Shown here piece by piece: positions 9,207-17,192 of a stretch of 64,000 bases of DNA; within the stretch, counting starts at the first letter, position 1; every line of letters starts with the position of its first letter. The notes beneath the pieces were generated by a model. That model saw only the letters and a program-made list of their open reading frames with translations. It did no database searches and was not told where the DNA came from. A program made the translations under genes and the position numbers. The stretch comes from Sphingomonas sp. HMP9 (GTDB lineage Bacteria > Pseudomonadota > Alphaproteobacteria > Sphingomonadales > Sphingomonadaceae). The stretch covers positions 1,020,501-1,084,500 of the forward strand of contig NZ_AP022673.1 in the NCBI RefSeq assembly GCF_013374115.1. Direction: 5' to 3'.

Positions 9207-9610
9207 TCGACCAGGAACCCCTCCGGCGGAGTCCGCGTGATGAAATGCCCTTTCACACCCTGCGGCCATTGCTTGAACGGCACCTGGCCGAATGCGCTCT
9301 CGCCGTAGAGCTTCGCGTAATCGAGGATCGCCCGCGCAGCATCCTCGGTAGCCTCGAACCGGCCGAGCACATAGCCGACCTTGGCAGGCGCGCGCAGGTG
9401 GATCGTGCAGAAATCCTGGCACGCGAACAGGCACGGCATCTCCTGCACCGCGACCCCGGCATATGCCGGATCGGTCGCCTGCACGGCCTTCAACGCGCTG
9501 ACCAGCCGGGCGCCGCCGCGCACGCCGTCACCGTCGTCGCGCGCGTCGGCGGAATGGCGGCACGTGTTGCACGCGACCACCGCGACGCCGTCCTCGACCG
9601 GCTTCAGCAT
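9203..9610 (-). CDS. DUF1636 metal-binding (ferredoxin-like) protein, cobalamin-associated
   Basis: 135 residues. Cysteines occur as VACNTCRHS near the N-terminus and MPCLFACQDFC in the middle, a thioredoxin-like [2Fe-2S] or metal-binding arrangement. The C-terminal LYGESAFGQVPFKQWPQGV motif is characteristic of DUF1636. The family commonly sits in cobalamin loci, but its biochemical role is not established to my knowledge. It is the first gene after the cobalamin riboswitch and is coupled to cobT by an ATGA overlap. A role in cobalt handling or electron delivery to corrin reduction is inference. Confidence 0.85.
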   Translation of the reverse strand: MLKPVEDGVAVVACNTCRHSADARDDGDGVRGGARLVSALKAVQATDPAYAGVAVQEMPCLFACQDFCTIHLRAPAKVGYVLGRFEATEDAARAILDYAKLYGESAFGQVPFKQWPQGVKGHFITRTPPEGFLVE

Positions 9611-9691
9611 GTCCGTTCCCGGATGATCTCAAAACATATCACTATTGGCATAGGAACCCCTTCGGACAGTCGGTCCCGCACCACGCGAAGG

Positions 9692-9719
9692 GCAAAAGGC
9701 GCACGCCTCCAGCCTTTGC
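9692..9719 (-). promoter_or_regulatory. possible expression-platform hairpin of the cobalamin riboswitch
   Basis: Read on the minus strand, GCAAAGGC and GCCTTTTGC pair around an 11-nt loop with one bulge. The hairpin lies between the aptamer (3' end near 9800) and the DUF1636 start at 9610. It has no long U-run, so a role as terminator or anti-element is only a suggestion. Confidence 0.35.
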
Positions 9720-9789
9720 GCGACACGAAGCGATGTCGTCGCTCGGGGTGTTACCCGTCCGTTCGGCGCACCCTGGCCGGACGAAAGAC

Positions 9790-9975
9790 GACCGCGACAG
9801 GCAGGTCTCCTGGCTCGCGGGTCAACGCCGTCCGCGCCGCCTTCTCGGGAGTATCCCAATGGCATGTGGCACGATGGCTCGCCGCGTACAGTTGCAGGGG
9901 CAGCCGGGTGTTTCCCGTTCCCATTTTCATTCCCCTCAGCGTTGCCGCCTCGGGAAAACCTGTCGCGGGTCGAGC
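9790..9975 (-). promoter_or_regulatory. cobalamin (B12) riboswitch
   Basis: The minus strand carries the conserved B12 box GCCAGGAGACCTGCC (rc of 9800-9814) and the core CTGCCCCTGCAACTGTACG (within 9884-9903) followed by GCGGCGAG. Upstream are purine-rich segments (GGAATGAAAATGGGAA) typical of the aptamer 5' half. Order and spacing fit an AdoCbl aptamer of about 180 nt. It faces the operon DUF1636-cobT-cobC-cobS, whose first start is about 180 nt downstream. Known behaviour of the class is repression when cobalamin is sufficient. Confidence 0.93.
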
Positions 9976-10050
9976 GATACGCGGGCGGAAGAGGCGACGC
10001 AAGACACGGGCAGTATCCTTAGGACACGCGCCAGCATGTCCCACCCACCC

Positions 10051-10134
10051 CCGTCATCCTGACGAAAGTCAGGATCCAGGGTAACGAGCGCTACCCTCTT
10101 TGGCTCTGGATCCTGACTTTCGTCAGGATGACGG
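10051..10134. repeat. paired palindrome, subtype B (29-bp perfect inverted repeat)
   Basis: Arms at 10051-10079 and 10106-10134 are exact reverse complements over 29 bp. Each arm contains its own hairpin, TCCTGAC-GAAA-GTCAGGA, followed by TCCAG. The 26-nt spacer carries part of a further inner pairing (AGGGTA...TACCCT). It lies between the riboswitch and the end of cobO. A second subtype B copy is at 43747-43830. Confidence 0.85.
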
Positions 10135-10171
10135 AGGACGGATGACGGACGTCGACGATCGCGGCGCGCCC

Positions 10172-10771
10172 CTAGAACTCCACCCCCAGCTGCGCCTTCA
10201 CGCCCGACCGGAACGGATGCTTCACCTGCGTCATCTCGGTCACCAGGTCCGCCATCTCGATCAACGCATCCGGCGCGTTCCGCCCAGTCACCACGACATG
10301 CGTCATCTCGGGCTTGGCCGCCAACACCGCGAGAACCTCGTCGACGGGCAGATACTCATACCGCAACACGATGTTCAGCTCGTCCGCCACGACCATGGCA
10401 TACGACGGATCCGCGATCATGCGCTTGACCTCGTCCCACGCCTCGCGCGCCACCGCGATGTCGCGCGCGCGATCCTGCGTATCCCAGGTGAACCCCTCGC
10501 CCATCGGCTTGAATTCGCACAGCACGGGAAACGCGTCGAAGACCGCCTTCTCGCCCGTCGCCATCGCGCCCTTGACGAACTGGACGACGCCGACTTTCCG
10601 GCCGTGCCCGATCATCCGCACCGCCATGCCGAAGGCGGCGGTCGACTTGCCCTTGCCCTTGCCCGTGTGGACGATGATCAGCCCCTTCTCGATCGTCTTG
10701 GTCGCGACGATCCGGTCATGGACCTCCTTGCGCTTGGCGCTCTTGGCATTCTGCTCGTCATCGGTCCGCAT
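10172..10771 (-). CDS. cobO: cob(I)yrinic acid a,c-diamide adenosyltransferase
   Basis: 199 residues from ATG at 10771, which has GAGAGG about 8 nt upstream; the ATG two codons earlier (10777) is also possible. The P-loop HTGKGKGKSTAAFG and the downstream VADELNIVLRY and VVTGRNAPDALI motifs define the CobA/CobO/BtuR family, which adenosylates cobalt(I) corrinoids. The length is normal. It is divergent from the FAD dehydrogenase at 10833. It is separated from the riboswitch operon by a palindromic element and is not obviously under that riboswitch. Confidence 0.95.
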   Translation of the reverse strand: MRTDDEQNAKSAKRKEVHDRIVATKTIEKGLIIVHTGKGKGKSTAAFGMAVRMIGHGRKVGVVQFVKGAMATGEKAVFDAFPVLCEFKPMGEGFTWDTQDRARDIAVAREAWDEVKRMIADPSYAMVVADELNIVLRYEYLPVDEVLAVLAAKPEMTHVVVTGRNAPDALIEMADLVTEMTQVKHPFRSGVKAQLGVEF

Positions 10772-10832
10772 GATCATGTCCTCTCCCGCTCCCCGATGGC
10801 GGATCGCGCCGCGCGGCGCTAGAGCGTGCCTC

Positions 10833-12449
10833 ATGCTCCGCATCACCGACCTCAAGCTGCCGCTCAACCACGCCGACGAGGCGCTCCCCGCCGCGATCCG
10901 CGACCGGCTGCGCGTGACGCCGCGCGACCTGATCCGCTACACGATCGCGCGGCGCGCGCACGACGCGCGCGACAAAATGGACATCCAACTCGTCTATTCG
11001 GTCGACGTCACGCTGAAGAACGAGGACACTGTCCTCACCCGCTTCCGCAAGGATCGCCACGTCCAGCGCACCCCCGACACCGGGTATCGCTTCGTCACCA
11101 AGGGCGGCCCGAGCTATACCGGCCCGCGCCCGGTGGTCGTTGGCGCAGGGCCCTGCGGCCTGTTCGCAGGACTCATCCTCGCGCAGATGGGGTTCCGCCC
11201 GATCATCCTCGACCGCGGCAAGGTCGTACGCGAGCGCACCAAGGACACATGGGGCCTCTGGCGCAAGAGCGTCCTCAACCCCGAATCCAACGTCCAGTTC
11301 GGCGAAGGCGGCGCCGGCACCTTCTCCGACGGCAAGTTGTGGAGCCAGATCAAGGACCCGCGCCATCTCGGCCGGAAGGTCCTGACCGAGTTCGTCAAGG
11401 CCGGCGCGCCCCCCGAAATCCTGACCGAAGCGCATCCGCATATCGGCACGTTCCGCCTCGTTACCATGGTCGAGAGCATGCGCGAGACGATCGAGGCGCT
11501 CGGCGGTGAATACCGCTTCTCGACCCGCGTCGACGGTCTCGACGTCGTCGAAGAGGGAGGCGTGCGCCAGCTTCGCGGCCTCCACCTGAGCACCGGCGAC
11601 TATCTGGAGGCCAACCACGTCGTCTTCGCAGTCGGCCACAGCGCCCGCGACACGTTCGAGATGCTGCATGCCAAGGGCGTGCACGTCGAGGCCAAGCCGT
11701 TCTCGATCGGCGTCCGCATCGAGCATCCGCAGTCGTGGATCGACGAAGCGCGGTTCGGGCCTTGCGCCGGCCACCCCGATCTCGGTGCGGCGGCGTACAG
11801 CCTGTCGCACCACTGCAAGAACGGCCGCACCGTTTACAGCTTCTGCATGTGCCCGGGTGGCACCGTCGTCGCCGCGACCTCCGAGGAGGGGCGCGTCGCC
11901 ACCAACGGCATGAGCCAATATTCGCGCAACGAACGCAACGCGAACTCCGGCATCGTCATCGGCATCGACCCCGAGCGCGACTATCCCGGCCACCCGCTCG
12001 CCGGGATCGAGTTGCAACGCCACTGGGAGTCGCGCGCCTATGTTGCGGGCGGGTCGAACTACAAGGCGCCTGCGCAACGGATCGGCGACCTGCTCGCGGG
12101 GCGCGCGTCGACCGCCCTCGGGTCGGTGGTCCCGTCGTACAAGCCGGGCGTGCATATGACCGATCTGTCGGAATGCCTGCCCGAGTTCGCGATCACGGCG
12201 TTGCGCGAGGCTCTGCCAGCATTCGGGCGCGAGATTCCCGGCTATGACCACCCCGACGCAGTGCTTACCGGCGTCGAAACACGGACGTCGTCGCCGGTGC
12301 GGATCACGCGCGGCGACGATTTCGTAAGCCTGAACACGGCGGGCCTGTTCCCGGCGGGTGAAGGTGCGGGTTATGCGGGGGGCATCCTGTCCGCCGCGGT
12401 CGACGGTATTAAGGTGGCGGAAGCGGTCGCGCTTAGCCTGACGGCGTAA
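10833..12449 (+). CDS. COG2509-type FAD-dependent dehydrogenase
   Basis: 538 residues. After an N-terminal domain of about 95 residues (LPLNHADEALPAAIRDRL, then LIRYTIARRAHDAR) comes a dinucleotide-binding motif VVVGAGPCGLFAGLILAQ. Then follow VQFGEGGAGTFSDGKLWS and a C-terminal FAD segment GLFPAGEGAGYAGGI. The family is widely conserved but functionally undefined. Longer upstream frames overlap cobO antisense and are rejected. The start codon lies 61 bp from the cobO start in a shared divergent promoter region. A link to cobalamin is suggested only by proximity. Confidence 0.85.
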   Translation: MLRITDLKLPLNHADEALPAAIRDRLRVTPRDLIRYTIARRAHDARDKMDIQLVYSVDVTLKNEDTVLTRFRKDRHVQRTPDTGYRFVTKGGPSYTGPRPVVVGAGPCGLFAGLILAQMGFRPIILDRGKVVRERTKDTWGLWRKSVLNPESNVQFGEGGAGTFSDGKLWSQIKDPRHLGRKVLTEFVKAGAPPEILTEAHPHIGTFRLVTMVESMRETIEALGGEYRFSTRVDGLDVVEEGGVRQLRGLHLSTGDYLEANHVVFAVGHSARDTFEMLHAKGVHVEAKPFSIGVRIEHPQSWIDEARFGPCAGHPDLGAAAYSLSHHCKNGRTVYSFCMCPGGTVVAATSEEGRVATNGMSQYSRNERNANSGIVIGIDPERDYPGHPLAGIELQRHWESRAYVAGGSNYKAPAQRIGDLLAGRASTALGSVVPSYKPGVHMTDLSECLPEFAITALREALPAFGREIPGYDHPDAVLTGVETRTSSPVRITRGDDFVSLNTAGLFPAGEGAGYAGGILSAAVDGIKVAEAVALSLTA

Positions 12450-12803
12450 GTCGGACGCTGCTTGTTCCCGCGCGTGGGCGAGGTCCACGAGCCACAAACG
12501 TTCGCGTTCGCACCCGGAGCTCCCGCCTTCGCAGACGGACGCGGAAGGCTGCGACACTAAGGTTTGGGCCTGATCATCATGACCACACTCACGGCACCTC
12601 CCCGGCGGAGGCCGGGGTCCAGTTGGGGTACAGAGGTGACTGCGCGAAGCGTCCGCTAACCTAGGCCTTCGCAACCGGGCCCCGGCCTCCGCGAGCGAAG
12701 CGCAGGAGTGTTACGCCGGTTACATTTGAAGGCTGCGACGTCGTTCGAGCCCCTCGACCTTGGCTCTGCCAACGCCCTTAAAACGAAGACCCGCCGCCCA
12801 TAC
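12450..12803. repeat. gene-free stretch with decayed paired palindromes
   Basis: No convincing gene. At 12596-12630 a subtype A arm (CCCCGGC-GGAG-GCCGGGG-TCCAG) is intact. Its partner near 12672-12696 is degenerate beyond the central CCCCGGCCTCCG. Near 12466-12540 there are fragments resembling subtype D arms (TTCCCGCG...GGTCCA and CTCCCGCCTTCGC). The stretch separates two convergent genes. Confidence 0.6.
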
Positions 12804-13493
12804 TTACTTCCGCCGCTGCGGCGCTGTCTCGATCAACCATGCGCGCGGCAACCCCGTCGGCTTTGCCCCCCCGTCGAGCCGTCGCGCACTGACCAAAGCG
12901 ACCCGCTTCAGGATCATCTGGTCCTTGAACGCATCCATCCCGCCGCCCGTCGGCTTGGCGAGGATACGCTTCACCACATCCATTCCGGCGACGACATGCC
13001 CGAACGCCGCATAACCGGGATAGCCTGCGCGCGCGTCCATCGCTGGCGCCGGCCCGACCGTGATGAAGAAATTCCCGCCAGCCGACGCCGGCGTCATTCC
13101 CCGCGCCATCGATATCGTCGCGTCGAGATGCTTGATGCCGGTCATCGCAGTGGTCTCGAGCGGGAATGGCGGCAGGATCCGCCGCGCATCGGTGCGGATC
13201 CCCGCCTGGATGAAGCCGAGCTTCGGTGCCGACTTCTGGCGGCTTGCGCGGTAGAAGTCGGTCCCGTCGAACCGTCCGTCATCGACATACGCCAGGAAAT
13301 TCGCGGTCGTCTTCGGCGCGTGGCGCGCGTCGAGCGCCAGCAGGATCGGCCCCTCCGACGTGACGATGCGGACGCGGACAAACCCCGGCTTCGGTCCCGG
13401 TTCGACGCGCTGTGCCGACCGTTTTACCGGGCTTGCCGATCCGGCGGTCGCCAAAGCCGCAACGGTCACGAAGCCTATCATCAAACGTCGCAT
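12804..13493 (-). CDS. secreted cyclophilin-type peptidyl-prolyl isomerase
   Basis: About 229 residues from ATG reading MRRLMIGFVTVAALATAG. A GTG three codons upstream, with AAAGG before it, is an alternative. The N-terminus is a signal peptide, so the protein acts in the periplasm. Cyclophilin motifs are HAPKTTANFLAYVDDGRFDG, FYRASR, the central GFIQAG, and SAGGNFFITVG. The C-terminal FGHVVAGMDVVKRI follows. Catalytic residues are partly divergent from E. coli PpiA, which is common in this subfamily. It stands alone between repeat-rich gaps. Confidence 0.88.
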   Translation of the reverse strand: MRRLMIGFVTVAALATAGSASPVKRSAQRVEPGPKPGFVRVRIVTSEGPILLALDARHAPKTTANFLAYVDDGRFDGTDFYRASRQKSAPKLGFIQAGIRTDARRILPPFPLETTAMTGIKHLDATISMARGMTPASAGGNFFITVGPAPAMDARAGYPGYAAFGHVVAGMDVVKRILAKPTGGGMDAFKDQMILKRVALVSARRLDGGAKPTGLPRAWLIETAPQRRK

Positions 13494-13597
13494 TTCGATC
13501 ACTCACGCCTTTACCGATCGTGGCCGGCTAGCCGTCCGTCTGCGGAGTGGCAAGCGCATGGGACGTGCGATGATTGGGCCGGACTGGCAATTGCTGA

Positions 13598-13630
13598 CTC
13601 AACACGCTGCCGGTTTGGCAGCGTGTTGAG
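13598..13630. terminator. perfect 14-bp hairpin
   Basis: CTCAACACGCTGCC at 13598-13611 pairs perfectly with GGCAGCGTGTTGAG at 13617-13630 around a GGTTT loop. There is no U-run on either side, so intrinsic termination is uncertain. It lies in the promoter-side gap of the cyclophilin gene and next to a subtype A palindrome. Confidence 0.45.
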
Positions 13631-13645
13631 GCTCCCACCAGCCAG

Positions 13646-13753
13646 CGCCTCCCCGGCGGAGGCCGGGGTCCAGTTGGGAAACGCCGCTGATGGAGTTTTG
13701 TGCTATGTCACTCCGGTCGTGCCAACTGGGCCCCGGCCTCCGCCGGGGAGGCG
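13646..13753. repeat. paired palindrome, subtype A
   Basis: The left arm at 13646-13678 and right arm at 13722-13753 are reverse complements with one mismatch over about 32 bp. They are separated by about 43 bp. Each arm holds CCCCGGC-NNAG-GCCGGGG or its complement. Together with the 14-bp hairpin it fills most of the gap between the cyclophilin and UBP-finger genes. Confidence 0.85.
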
Positions 13754-13855
13754 ATCTGGTTGAGTGGTGCGTCGCGACATCTTCCATGGGCGATAAATCT
13801 GCTCACGACGTTCACTATAGCCGCATCTCTGCAACTGAAGCATCTTCGCGCATCC

Positions 13856-14161
13856 TCAAACATAGCGCGGTATCGGCCCGACCTGCGGCGTCTGGTCCGG
13901 AAGCTCCACCATCGTCTCGTCGACGAAGCACCAGCCCCAGCCCTCCGGCGGGTCGTAGCCCTCGATGATCGGATGCTGCGTCGCGTGGAAGTGCGCGGTC
14001 GCGTGGCGGTGCGGGGAGTCGTCGCAGCAGCCGACATGGCCGCACGCGCGACACAGCCGCAGATGCACCCATTCGCTGCCCATCCGGAGGCACGCCTCGC
14101 AGCCCTTCGCGCCCGGCGTTACGCGGCGAATCGTTTCCCTATGCGTGCATCCGTCGGTCAT
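13856..14161 (-). CDS. UBP-type zinc finger protein
   Basis: 101 residues. All zinc ligands expected for the ZnF-UBP fold are in order: C5, H7, C21, C24, C37, C40, C45 and a run of histidines at 51-63 (SPHRHATAHFHATQHP). In eukaryotes this fold binds the ubiquitin C-terminus. Here the pocket residues differ: the usual GRY after the zinc Cys is replaced by CDDSP, so ubiquitin-like binding is not implied. The start overlaps the stop of the upstream oxidoreductase by 4 bp (ATGA). UBP-finger proteins next to cNMP-FAD oxidoreductases are a recurrent bacterial pairing; the function is unknown. Confidence 0.9.
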   Translation of the reverse strand: MTDGCTHRETIRRVTPGAKGCEACLRMGSEWVHLRLCRACGHVGCCDDSPHRHATAHFHATQHPIIEGYDPPEGWGWCFVDETMVELPDQTPQVGPIPRYV

Positions 14162-15816
14162 CCCGCGCGCCTTTCTGCCATGTCGGCCAATATCGTGTGA
14201 ATCTGTGCGACCACCGCCGCGCCTTCGCCGACCGCTGCCGCGACGCGCTTGGTCGAGCCCGCGCGCACGTCGCCGATCGCGAACACGCCGGTGCGGCTCG
14301 TCTGCAACGACAGCGCGGCGCCGCCGGTGACGATGAACCCCTTGTCGTCCGTATCGACGCAGCCCTTGAGCCAGCCTGCATTGGGGTCCGCACCGATGAA
14401 CAGGAACAGGTGTCGCATCGCGCACCGCGTCTCCGCGCCGTCGCTGCGTTGGCGGAAGATTGCTGCGGTCAGCCCGGTCGCGCGCTCCCCCTCCAACCCG
14501 ACGATCTCGGTGCCGACGCGGATCGTCACGTTGGGCAGCGCGGCGATCCGGTCGATCAGGTATTTCGACATTGTCGCGGCCAGCGGCCGGCGCACGATCA
14601 GGTGCAGATGCTTCACGCGCGGCGCGAGGAACGCCACCGCCTGCCCCGCCGAGTTGCCACCGCCGACGAGCGCGACCTCTTCGCCCTCGCACAGCCGCGC
14701 TTCGATCGGCGACGCCCAATAGGACACGCCGGCGCCCTCGAACGCCGCCAGGTCGGGGATGTCCGGCCGCCGATAGCGCGCGCCCGACGCCACGATTACC
14801 GTCCGCGACCGGACCCGCCGATCACCTGGCAATTCGAGCGCGAGCGGATCGCCCGCCGGCCGATCCTCGTCGCAATCGAGATGCGCGACGGTCAGCGGGA
14901 TCGCGATCTCCGCCCCGAACTTCAGCGCCTGGTTGAACGCGCGGCCCGCCAGCGCCTGCCCCGATATGCCGGTCGGGAAGCCCAGGTAATTCTCGATCCG
15001 CGCCGACGCCCCGGCCTGCCCGCCGATCGCGCGCTCGTCGAGCACGATCACCGACAATCCTTCCGACGCGGCATACACCGCCGCCGCCAACCCCGCCGGC
15101 CCCGCGCCGACGATCGCGACGTCGTATACCGTGTCCGGATCGAGATCGGGCGTGATCCCAAGGCAGGCCGCGACCTCGATATCCGACGGTTTTTTCAGCA
15201 CCGTACCATTCGGGCAGACCACGAGCGGCAGATCGCGCGGTGCGACCCCGGTCCGCTCAACCAATGCACGCCCCTCGTCGTCCGATGCCGCATCGAGGAC
15301 GATGTTCGGATAGCCCGACCGGGTGAGAAACCCTTGCAGCCGGACGACGTCGGGACTGTACGGCAGGCCGACGATCACCGTCCCGCCACTGCCCTGCTCG
15401 ATCAACCCGACGCGGCGCAGGATCAGGGCGCGCATCACGATCTCGCCGACATCGGCCGAGCCGACCATCAGCGCGCGCAGATGCGCCGGATCGAACGGCA
15501 GCGCGGTGCATCCCCCAGGGCCGGCGGTGCCACCCGCGAGCGTCGGGCGACCAGCGAGCTGGTTGACCTCGCCCGTCAGCTGTCCCGGGCCATGCGTGGT
15601 GATCGGCGCCTCGTGGCTCAGACCGTCGCGGCGGACGACGTCGATCGTGCCCTCGAGCACCAGCCAGGCGGCGACTCCCTGCTCGCCGATCGCATAGACC
15701 TGTTCGCCGGATGCGAACACGCGCGCCGGGCCGCTCGCGAAGCGCTTCGCCGTTTCCAGTTGCTCGGCGTTGAGCACGGGAAACATCTGGTGGTCGCGCG
15801 CGCCCAGATCGCTCAT
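14158..15816 (-). CDS. cyclic-nucleotide-binding FAD/NAD(P) oxidoreductase (thioredoxin-reductase-like)
   Basis: 552 residues. A cNMP-binding beta-barrel occupies about 20-130. A thioredoxin-like segment follows at about 145-220 (VIVGLPYSPDVVRLQGFL), then a thioredoxin-reductase fold from about 230 (AIVGAGPAGLAAAVYAASEG, later VALVGGGNSAGQAVAFL, and FAIGDVRAGSTKRVA). The redox CxxC of true thioredoxin reductases is replaced by SYWASPIEARLC, so it cannot reduce thioredoxin by the classical route. It overlaps both neighbours by 4 bp in a compact operon. A regulated electron-transfer role, possibly sensing a nucleotide, is inference. Confidence 0.9.
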   Translation of the reverse strand: MSDLGARDHQMFPVLNAEQLETAKRFASGPARVFASGEQVYAIGEQGVAAWLVLEGTIDVVRRDGLSHEAPITTHGPGQLTGEVNQLAGRPTLAGGTAGPGGCTALPFDPAHLRALMVGSADVGEIVMRALILRRVGLIEQGSGGTVIVGLPYSPDVVRLQGFLTRSGYPNIVLDAASDDEGRALVERTGVAPRDLPLVVCPNGTVLKKPSDIEVAACLGITPDLDPDTVYDVAIVGAGPAGLAAAVYAASEGLSVIVLDERAIGGQAGASARIENYLGFPTGISGQALAGRAFNQALKFGAEIAIPLTVAHLDCDEDRPAGDPLALELPGDRRVRSRTVIVASGARYRRPDIPDLAAFEGAGVSYWASPIEARLCEGEEVALVGGGNSAGQAVAFLAPRVKHLHLIVRRPLAATMSKYLIDRIAALPNVTIRVGTEIVGLEGERATGLTAAIFRQRSDGAETRCAMRHLFLFIGADPNAGWLKGCVDTDDKGFIVTGGAALSLQTSRTGVFAIGDVRAGSTKRVAAAVGEGAAVVAQIHTILADMAERRAG

Positions 15817-17192
15817 GGGCGCGATACCGGTTCGAGTCCGAGCAGCAGCGTCGGGATCAGTTCGGACACGGTGGGGTGGATCGGCACCGCCCAGCGCAGC
15901 GCTGACACCGGCTGATCGGCGTTCATCATGTCGAGGATCCCGTGGATCGCCTCGTCGCCGCCCGTACCCAGGATCGCCGCCCCCAGGATCCGCTGTGTCT
16001 CCGCATCTGCAACGATCGTCATGAACCCCGTGGTCTCGCCTTTCTCGACGGCGCGGCCGACGCGCGTCATGGGCCGCTTCGCAACCAGGATCGGTCGCCC
16101 GGTCTTTGCCGCCTGCGCCTGCGTCATGCCCACCCGGCCAAGCGGCGGATCGATATAGAGCGCATAGCCGACCAGCCGCTGGCTCAGCGTTCGATCGCCA
16201 CGGTCGAGCAGGTTCGCCGCGACGATCTCGAAATCATTATAGGCGGTATGCGTGAACGCGCCGCGACCGTTGCAATCGCCCAGCGCCCAAACGCCTGGCA
16301 CGTTGGTCTGCAACATGTCGTCGACGGTGACATAGCCCTTGGCGTCGGTCTCGATCCCGGCGAGGTCGAGACCGAGGTCGTCGGTATTGGGGCGCCGGCC
16401 GACCGCGAGCAGCACGTGGCTGCCGATCACCTTCGGATCGCCCGCTCGGCAATCGACCGATACCGCGACACCGTCCGGATGGCGCGCGAACGCGACGCAG
16501 TTCGCGTCGGTGCGCACCGTTATCCCTTCGTCCTCCAGGATTTCGCGCACCGCATCGGACACCTCGGCGTCCTCGTGCGCGATCAGCCTTTCGCCGCGCT
16601 CGACCACCGTCACCGCTGCGCCGAACCGCCGGTACATCTGCGCGAACTCGAGCCCGATATAGCTTCCGCCGACGACGACGAGATGCTGGGGGATCTGCTC
16701 GAGCGCAACCATGTCGGTGTTGTCGAGATGCGGCACGTCGCCGACGCCGGGCATGTCCGGTACGCTCGCCCGGCCACCGACGTTGAGGAAGATACGCGGC
16801 GCGGTCATGTCCTCGCCGTCGACCGCGATCGTCCGCGGTCCTGTGAAGCGGGCGTGTCCGCGCAGAAACGTGAGGCCCGCCATGCCCTCGAGCCAGCGTT
16901 CGTTGCCCGATCGTGCATCCATCACGACCTTGCGCGCGCGGGCTGCGACCGCGGGCATGTCGACCGTGACCTCGCCGGTGGCGATCCCGAAATCCGACGC
17001 GCGCCGCGCCAGATGCGCGGCATAGGCGCTCGCCACCAGGGTCTTGGTCGGCATGCAGCCGGTATTGACGCAGGTCCCGCCGACCAGCTTGCGCTCGATC
17101 AGCGCGACCGTCATGCCCGCGGCGGTAAGGCGCCCTGCCAGTGGTGGTCCGGCCTGCCCGGCACCGACGATGATCGCGTCGAACGTCCGCAT
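15813..17192 (-). CDS. class I pyridine nucleotide-disulfide oxidoreductase (mercuric-reductase-like)
   Basis: 459 residues from ATG at 17192; frames further upstream are shadows of the DUF4126 gene. FAD motif IIVGAGQAGPPLAGRL, redox disulfide GGTCVNTGCMPTKTL, NAD motif VVVGGSYIGLEFAQM, FAD-ribityl ALGDCNG, and C-terminal His-Glu dyad HPTVSELIPTLL. The N-terminal heavy-metal domain and C-terminal Cys pair of true MerA are absent, so it belongs to the general FAD-containing oxidoreductase group. It overlaps DUF4126 by 1 bp and the cNMP-FAD gene by 4 bp. Confidence 0.9.
   Translation of the reverse strand: MRTFDAIIVGAGQAGPPLAGRLTAAGMTVALIERKLVGGTCVNTGCMPTKTLVASAYAAHLARRASDFGIATGEVTVDMPAVAARARKVVMDARSGNERWLEGMAGLTFLRGHARFTGPRTIAVDGEDMTAPRIFLNVGGRASVPDMPGVGDVPHLDNTDMVALEQIPQHLVVVGGSYIGLEFAQMYRRFGAAVTVVERGERLIAHEDAEVSDAVREILEDEGITVRTDANCVAFARHPDGVAVSVDCRAGDPKVIGSHVLLAVGRRPNTDDLGLDLAGIETDAKGYVTVDDMLQTNVPGVWALGDCNGRGAFTHTAYNDFEIVAANLLDRGDRTLSQRLVGYALYIDPPLGRVGMTQAQAAKTGRPILVAKRPMTRVGRAVEKGETTGFMTIVADAETQRILGAAILGTGGDEAIHGILDMMNADQPVSALRWAVPIHPTVSELIPTLLLGLEPVSRP

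Noticed and set aside
10051..10134. Intrinsic terminator for cobO
   Set aside because: The stem is far longer than needed and has no U-run, and the same element recurs at other gene contexts; classed as a repeat, although it may also terminate.
10758..12674. 638-codon open frame on the minus strand
   Set aside because: Shadow of the COG2509 dehydrogenase gene; composition is atypical.
14158..15816. Thioredoxin reductase
   Set aside because: The CxxC redox motif is missing and a cNMP domain is fused at the N-terminus.
15813..17192. Mercuric reductase and mer operon
   Set aside because: There is no heavy-metal domain, no C-terminal Cys pair and no merR/merT/merP genes.
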